Below, in pieces: positions 58,840 through 64,000 of a stretch of DNA of 64,000 bases. How positions within the stretch are numbered: position 1 is the first letter of the stretch; each line of letters opens with the position of its first letter. Position numbers and translations under genes: made by a program. The DNA lies in assembly GCF_003400205.1 (NCBI RefSeq), contig NZ_QUQV01000003.1, positions 62,001 through 126,000 on the forward strand, given 5' to 3'. The stretch comes from Bacillus sp. HNG. GTDB taxonomy: Bacteria; Bacillota; Bacilli; Bacillales; Bacillaceae_L. The notes beneath the pieces are model-generated. The model was not told where the DNA came from and searched no databases. It saw nothing but the letters and a program-made list of their open reading frames with translations.

Positions 58840-58982
58840 ATAACTGTTCAGTGGGGTTAATCCGACTGAATCTAGTTATAGCTTTCCCTTTTTTTAGATT
58901 TTCTTTCTAAAAAAAACAGGAATATTTTTATTTATGGCGAATTCTTATAAAGCTATGTTTTTTTACTCAAGGAGGCTTTTAA

Positions 58983-60770
58983 GTGTTACACAAGATTTTA
59001 AAATTGGGACTAGCGTTCCTACTCGCGATTATTTTTTCAGTTACAACAACCCCTGGCAAACTCACAAAGGCTGAAACTATCGCAGTCATTAATACTCCTG
59101 TTTTGAATGTAAGAGAAGGTCCTGGTCTTTCCTACGGAAGAGCAGCTCAGGTCAAACAAGGAGAAAAGTATACAATCATTGATAGGAACAATGAATGGGT
59201 TAAACTACAGCTTTCTTCTGGAAAAACAGGCTGGGTTGCATCATGGCTCATAAAAGAAAACCAATCAACCTCATCACCAACCACTTCATCATCAACCGTT
59301 GTATCAACCGTAGATGGACTTAGATTTAGAAGTGGTCCAGGAACAAGTTTCCAAGTAATTGGCTCGTTAAATAAAGGAAACGAGGCCAAGTTTCTTGAGG
59401 CAAATGAGAATTGGTCTAAAATTTCATTTAATGGACATAATGGTTGGGTTTCCTCACAATTTATCACTGCAAAGCAGTCATCTGGTTCAACGAATTCGAA
59501 TTCAAACTCTGGTTCAAATTCAACTACCACTAAAAAAACTGGAACAATTACTGCTTCTATCTTAAATGTGCGGGATCAACCTAATTTACAAGGTAGAATC
59601 ATTGGAAAGCTAAAACAAAATGCTAATGTTACGATTACCAATGAGAGAGAAGTATGGTTAGAAATTGTATTTGGAGGAAGCTCTGCTTGGATACATAGGG
59701 ATTTCGTTGCAGGTATTTCTTCAACAGAGGAAAAACCCTCTCAACCTGCTGCACCACAAACTCCAACAAACCAGGGTAAAATTGGAGTTGTTACAGCATC
59801 TAGCTTAAATGTTCGAGACAGTAGTTCCCTTTCAGGTAAAGTTATCGGTAGCCTAAAGCAAGGGAATAAGGTAACAATTGAAGAGGAAGTAAATAATTGG
59901 AGCCATATTACATTATCAAACGGTACGAATGGTTGGGTTGCCAGCTGGTATTTAGACATTCAGTTAGATACACCAACTACCGAAGAACCGAGCTCAGGAA
60001 AAACCGCTGTAAAAATCCTTTATAATGGTACAAATATTCGTTCAGGTTCATCTACTTCACATTCAGTAGTTGCTCGGGGGAACGAAGGCGATTCTTTTAC
60101 GATGGTGGCTAAGGAAGGGGATTGGTATAAAATAAATCTCCCCGGAAATAAAATTGGCTATGTCGCTGGTTGGCTTGTTTCAGTGAATGGAACAGAAAAC
60201 ATTGTAGAACGACCAGGTGTCAATCAATATTTAAAAGGAAAAACAATCGTCATCGATCCTGGTCATGGTGGTAATGATAGTGGCGCTATTGGAGTAAGTG
60301 GCACCTATGAGAAAACGTTAAACTTGCGTACTGCAAGAATGGTTGTTGATAAACTAAATGCTTCTGGTGCAAATGTCGTAATGACACGTAACAGTGATAA
60401 TTATGTTAGCTTACGTTCAAGGGTCAGTATCTCTCATTATCGAAATGCAGATGCCTTTGTGAGCATCCACTATGATAGTACTTATGACCGTAATGTACGG
60501 GGAGTAACATCTTATTATTATAAAAATATTGATGTTGGACTTGCTTCAACACTCCAATCAGAGCTAGTTAAGAATACTGGCTTCAAAAATAGACAGCATC
60601 GTCAAGGCAATTATCAAGTTTTACGGGAAAACCGAAATCCATCAGTCTTATTGGAATTAGGGTTTATTAGTAATCCGACAGAAGAATATACCGTAAGTAC
60701 AAATACTTTCCAAGAAAATGTTTCAAATGGAATTTATTATGGACTTGCTCAATACTTTAAAGGAAAGTAG
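58983..60770 (+). CDS. yrvJ: YrvJ-like N-acetylmuramoyl-L-alanine amidase with five SH3b domains
   Basis: 595 residues from GTG 58983 behind AAGGAGG. Signal peptide (about 1-30, LGLAFLLAIIFSVTTTPGK), five SH3b wall-binding domains (starting near 33, 105, 187, 268 and 345) and a C-terminal Amidase_3 domain: zinc ligands in IDPGHGG (about 424-430), YEKTLNL and SIHYDS, catalytic Glu in LLELGFISN. A secreted autolysin cutting the amide bond of peptidoglycan stems. Confidence 0.95.
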   Translation: MLHKILKLGLAFLLAIIFSVTTTPGKLTKAETIAVINTPVLNVREGPGLSYGRAAQVKQGEKYTIIDRNNEWVKLQLSSGKTGWVASWLIKENQSTSSPTTSSSTVVSTVDGLRFRSGPGTSFQVIGSLNKGNEAKFLEANENWSKISFNGHNGWVSSQFITAKQSSGSTNSNSNSGSNSTTTKKTGTITASILNVRDQPNLQGRIIGKLKQNANVTITNEREVWLEIVFGGSSAWIHRDFVAGISSTEEKPSQPAAPQTPTNQGKIGVVTASSLNVRDSSSLSGKVIGSLKQGNKVTIEEEVNNWSHITLSNGTNGWVASWYLDIQLDTPTTEEPSSGKTAVKILYNGTNIRSGSSTSHSVVARGNEGDSFTMVAKEGDWYKINLPGNKIGYVAGWLVSVNGTENIVERPGVNQYLKGKTIVIDPGHGGNDSGAIGVSGTYEKTLNLRTARMVVDKLNASGANVVMTRNSDNYVSLRSRVSISHYRNADAFVSIHYDSTYDRNVRGVTSYYYKNIDVGLASTLQSELVKNTGFKNRQHRQGNYQVLRENRNPSVLLELGFISNPTEEYTVSTNTFQENVSNGIYYGLAQYFKGK

Positions 60771-60780
60771 ATTTCCACAG

Positions 60781-60820
60781 AAAAATGCCTCAAAAGCAAA
60801 TAGCTTTTGAGGCATTTCTA
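60781..60820. terminator. Terminator between yrvJ and dtd
   Basis: AAATGCCTCAAAAGC (60783-60797) and GCTTTTGAGGCATTT (60803-60817), perfect stem, likely bidirectional. Confidence 0.9.
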
Positions 60821-60843
60821 TTATCCAGCACAAGTGCCTTGCG

Positions 60844-61290
60844 CTAATTTTTATTACTCTCAATAATTAATGTGACTGGTCCTACATTTGTAAAATGGAC
60901 GTCCATCATCGCACCGAATGAACCAGTTTCGACATTTATACCTTTTTCACGAAGTTCCGCATTAAAAAGATTGTACATCTTTTCGGCGTATTCAGGTTTT
61001 GCTGCATCCATAAAATTGGGACGTCGTCCTTTTCGGCAATCCCCGTATAATGTAAATTGTGATACGGAAAGAATATCTCCTTTTACATCTAGTAGTGATA
61101 AATTCATTTTCCCTTTATCATCCTCAAAAATGCGGAGATTGGCTACCTTGTCTGCCACATATTTTATATCCTCGATTGTATCTGTATGTGTGATCCCGAC
61201 CAAAAGCATTAAGCCATTTTTGATGGAACCCACTTCTTCATTTTGAACGATTACACGTGCATCCCTTGCACGCTGAACGATGACTTTCAT
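60844..61290 (-). CDS. dtd: D-aminoacyl-tRNA deacylase
   Basis: 148 residues. [17 protein letters not shown] (about 77-93) and the Gly-cisPro motif GPVT (near 137-140) are the DTD signatures. It removes D-amino acids from tRNA. It follows relA by 14 bases, as in Bacillus. Confidence 0.96.
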   Translation of the reverse strand: MKVIVQRARDARVIVQNEEVGSIKNGLMLLVGITHTDTIEDIKYVADKVANLRIFEDDKGKMNLSLLDVKGDILSVSQFTLYGDCRKGRRPNFMDAAKPEYAEKMYNLFNAELREKGINVETGSFGAMMDVHFTNVGPVTLIIESNKN

Positions 61291-61304
61291 GACAAATCCC
61301 TTTC

Positions 61305-63506
61305 TTAACTCATTACACGGCGAACAGAATAAATGTCTCGAATTTGTTTAATCCGTTCCACAACTTTATGAAGATGACTGACATTTTGAATTGAAATGGA
61401 CATATTTATTGTTGCCATTTTATTACGGTCCGATCTTCCTGAAACAGCCGAAATGTTTGTCTTTGTCTCGTTTACTGCTTGAAGAACTTCATTCAATAAA
61501 CCTCGACGATCAAAGCCATTTATTTCAATTTCGACATTAAACTCTTTACGATCATTTAGATTACTTTCCCATTCAACCTCAATTAATCTCTGTTGAGCAT
61601 CCTTTGTATGGACATTTTGGCAATCTGCACGATGAACGGAAACACCTCTGCCTTTTGTAATAAAACCGACAATTTCATCTCCTGGTACCGGGTTGCAGCA
61701 TTTCGATAAGCGGATTAGTAAATTGTCAATTCCTTGAACTTGTACACCAGAATCACGTCTTTTAGAACGATTTGGAACTTGTTTTACCTCTGATATTGTT
61801 TCAGCCACTTGTTCAAGGTCTCGTTGCTTCCGAAGTTTATCGGTTAAACGATTGGCGATTTGCGCTGCAGTAATTCCGTTATATCCGATCGCGGCATACA
61901 TGTCTTCTTCGTTTGAAAAATTGAATTTCTCAGCAACCCTTTTGATATTTTCAGGTGTTAAAATTTCTTTCACTTCAAATTCAAGGTTGCGGATCTCTTT
62001 TTCAACAAGTTCTTTACCTTTTTCAATATTTTCTTCACGACGTTGCTTTTTAAAGAACTGACGAATTTTGTTTTTTGCCTGGGATGTTTGAGCCAGTTTA
62101 ATCCAGTCCTGACTTGGACCATAGGAATGCTTCGATGTTAAGATTTCTATGATATCCCCTGTTTTCAGTTTATAATCCAAGGTTACCATTTTTCCATTTA
62201 CTTTAGCACCAATTGTTTTATTTCCAATTTCAGAGTGAATTCGGTAGGCAAAATCAATAGGAACAGAGCCAGATGGAAGCTCCATAACGTCTCCCTTCGG
62301 TGTAAAGACAAAGACCATATCGGAAAACAAATCAATTTTTAAAGACTCCATGAATTCTTCTGCATTTGATGCATCGTTTTGCCATTCCAAAATTTCACGG
62401 AACCATGTTAATTTTTCTTCAAAAGAAGACTGTTGATTTACTTGTTTGCCTTCTTTATATGCCCAATGCGCTGCAATCCCATATTCTGCAATCTGATGCA
62501 TCTCAACTGTACGTATTTGTACCTCAAGTGGGTCCCCCTTCGGACCAATTACAGTTGTATGAAGAGACTGATACATATTGGGCTTCGGCATTGCAATATA
62601 GTCTTTGAATCGACCTGGCATTGGCTTCCAGCAAGTATGAATGATTCCTAGAACCGCATAACAGTCCTTTATACTATTTACGACAATTCGAACTGCAAGC
62701 AGATCATAGATTTCATTAAATTGCTTATTTTGAAGAACCATTTTTCGATATATGCTGTAAATATGCTTTGGTCGCCCCGAGATTTCCGCTTTAATTGAAA
62801 CCTCTTCGACATGTTGCTTAACTTCTCTAATAACTTCGTCAAGATACTCCTCACGTTCTGCACGTTTCTTTTTCATCAGGTTGACGATACGATAATACTG
62901 CTGAGGGTTTAAATAACGTAAGGCTGTATCTTCAAGCTCCCATTTAATCGTTGAAATACCTAGTCGGTGTGCCAATGGAGCAAAAATTTCAAGCGTCTCA
63001 TTCGAAATACGGCGTTGCTTTTCTGGTGGGAGATGCTTAAGGGTTCGCATGTTGTGCAAACGGTCTGCTAGCTTGATTAAAATCACCCGAATGTCCTGGG
63101 CCATAGCTACGAACATTTTTCGATGATTTTCAGCCTGTTGCTCTTCCTGCGACTTGTATTTAATTTTCCCCAGTTTTGTGACTCCATCAACGAGCATAGC
63201 TACCTCAGGAGTAAACTCATCGCTAATTTCTTGAAGAGTGACATTCGTATCCTCTACAACATCGTGTAAAAAGCCACCAGCAATTGTATAAGGGTCCATT
63301 TCAAGATCCACTAAAATACCCGCTACTTGTACAGGGTGGATGATGTAGGGTTCACCTGATTTACGAAATTGCTCTTTATGAGCTTCCTCTGCAAATTTAT
63401 ATGCACGTTTAATAAACTCGATATCATTATCGTTCAAATATACTTTTGCCTTTTCTATCACTTGCTCAGGAGTTAGGACCTGTTCGTTTGCCATAGATTT
63501 TATCAC
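61305..63506 (-). CDS. relA: RelA/SpoT-type (p)ppGpp synthetase-hydrolase
   Basis: 733 residues, bifunctional Rel layout: HD hydrolase ([21 protein letters not shown], about 55-85), synthetase (about 240-340, [20 protein letters not shown]), TGS (about 400-460), zinc-finger-like CCNPVPGD and ACT domain (from about 660). It controls the stringent response. The ORF starts MIKSMANEQ; the second Met is the more usual start. Confidence 0.97.
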   Translation of the reverse strand: MIKSMANEQVLTPEQVIEKAKVYLNDNDIEFIKRAYKFAEEAHKEQFRKSGEPYIIHPVQVAGILVDLEMDPYTIAGGFLHDVVEDTNVTLQEISDEFTPEVAMLVDGVTKLGKIKYKSQEEQQAENHRKMFVAMAQDIRVILIKLADRLHNMRTLKHLPPEKQRRISNETLEIFAPLAHRLGISTIKWELEDTALRYLNPQQYYRIVNLMKKKRAEREEYLDEVIREVKQHVEEVSIKAEISGRPKHIYSIYRKMVLQNKQFNEIYDLLAVRIVVNSIKDCYAVLGIIHTCWKPMPGRFKDYIAMPKPNMYQSLHTTVIGPKGDPLEVQIRTVEMHQIAEYGIAAHWAYKEGKQVNQQSSFEEKLTWFREILEWQNDASNAEEFMESLKIDLFSDMVFVFTPKGDVMELPSGSVPIDFAYRIHSEIGNKTIGAKVNGKMVTLDYKLKTGDIIEILTSKHSYGPSQDWIKLAQTSQAKNKIRQFFKKQRREENIEKGKELVEKEIRNLEFEVKEILTPENIKRVAEKFNFSNEEDMYAAIGYNGITAAQIANRLTDKLRKQRDLEQVAETISEVKQVPNRSKRRDSGVQVQGIDNLLIRLSKCCNPVPGDEIVGFITKGRGVSVHRADCQNVHTKDAQQRLIEVEWESNLNDRKEFNVEIEINGFDRRGLLNEVLQAVNETKTNISAVSGRSDRNKMATINMSISIQNVSHLHKVVERIKQIRDIYSVRRVMS

Positions 63507-63681
63507 CTTTTTAGAAATTAAAGATTCAAAGAAAGAATTCTTTGAATCATTTTTTACATATAATTTAGGTTATTGTTACTATTATCTTGAAAATCTCGAA
63601 AGTTGTAAAGGGAAATAACAGAAATATTGCATATAGAGCTTAAAAATTCTTATTTTACGAGTAAAAACTAAAAACTCTACT

Positions 63682-63711
63682 AAAAAAAGCACTCAAAACT
63701 GAGCGCTTTTT
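63682..63711 (-). terminator. Terminator between apt and relA
   Basis: AAAAGCACTCA / TGAGCGCTTTT stem with one mismatch; T run on the minus strand. Confidence 0.8.
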
Positions 63712-63719
63712 AATGAAAA

Positions 63720-64000
63720 TTAAAACTGCATGAGAGTTAAAACATCATAGCCATCTAACTTTTTACGTCCATCTAAGTAAGTTAGTTCGATTAGGAATGC
63801 AATCCCCGCTACAATGCCACCAAGTTGTTCAACTAGATTGATGGTTGCTTCTATTGTTCCACCAGTTGCTAATAGATCATCTGTGATTAATACACGTTGA
63901 CCTGGTTTGATCGCATCTTTATGAATGGTTAGAACATCTTTTCCGTACTCTAGCCCATATTCTACTTTAATGACGTCTCTAGGTAACTTGCCTTCTTTTC
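63720..64000 (-). CDS. apt: Adenine phosphoribosyltransferase (5' end outside window)
   Basis: The last about 93 residues. PRPP-binding motif [13 protein letters not shown] and the C-terminus [11 protein letters not shown] match Apt. It salvages adenine to AMP. Partial only because the window ends. Confidence 0.95.
   Translation of the reverse strand, partial: KEGKLPRDVIKVEYGLEYGKDVLTIHKDAIKPGQRVLITDDLLATGGTIEATINLVEQLGGIVAGIAFLIELTYLDGRKKLDGYDVLTLMQF

Overview
The window is chromosomal DNA of a low-GC, endospore-forming Bacillaceae bacterium. Gene content and order match two Bacillus subtilis neighbourhoods, yqeM-yqeG/sda and the yrhC-yrrT to relA-apt block. Spore genes (sigK, a gerA-type germination operon, an RsfA-like regulator, sda), T-box leaders and strong AGGAGG ribosome sites agree. 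Both ends cut genes: yqeM (left) and apt (right). I cannot name the species.

Left part (1-13.5 kb): the minus-strand run yqeG-yqeH-aroE-yhbY-nadD-yqeK-rsfS-yqeM links ribosome assembly, NAD synthesis and the shikimate pathway. Upstream of yqeG is a cluster of DnaA boxes, then sda on the plus strand, the checkpoint gene coupling replication to sporulation. Its Shine-Dalgarno and start codon are separated by a perfect hairpin. Then come psd and pssA (phosphatidylethanolamine synthesis), a PepF-type peptidase and a germinant-receptor operon (A, B, C plus a small D-like ORF).

13.6-21.1 kb: sigK, for the late mother-cell sigma factor, is split by a compact element of about 6.75 kb. Joining bases 13663-13998 to 20747-21124 restores a 237-residue SigK in frame. 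The element carries a SpoIVCA-like large serine recombinase, a possible directionality-factor ORF, a minus-strand cluster (Xre repressor, coiled-coil protein, tiny membrane peptide, HTH protein, unknown protein), an HNH-AP2 endonuclease, three more small genes and two long non-coding stretches. It is a skin-type programmed-excision element, far smaller than the B. subtilis skin.

21.1-64 kb: mostly conserved minus-strand housekeeping genes. They cover methionine-to-cysteine conversion (yrrT-mtnN-mccA-mccB-yrhC), wall and transcription functions (yrrS, pbpI, greA, udk), tRNA hydroxylation/methoxylation (trhP1, trhP2, trmR), mltG, the yrzB-ruvX-yrzL-alaS cluster with an alanine T-box, yrrI, recD2, yrrB, mnmA-yrvO-cymR, tcdA, 6S RNA, aspS-hisS with a T-box, dtd, relA and apt. 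Plus-strand genes are the NERD protein, rarA, the RsfA-like gene and yrvJ. Several tiny genes (yrzI, yrzQ, yrzK and micro-ORFs) lie between them.

Repeats are a theme. Family A, a structured repeat of about 150 bp, occurs four times (one copy doubled), with compensatory changes in a stem. Family B occurs twice, each copy starting exactly at the stop codon of the preceding gene. A MITE-like insertion separates the predicted promoter of 6S RNA from its mature 5' end. A nine-unit, 53-bp tandem array lies between the NERD gene and yrzQ.
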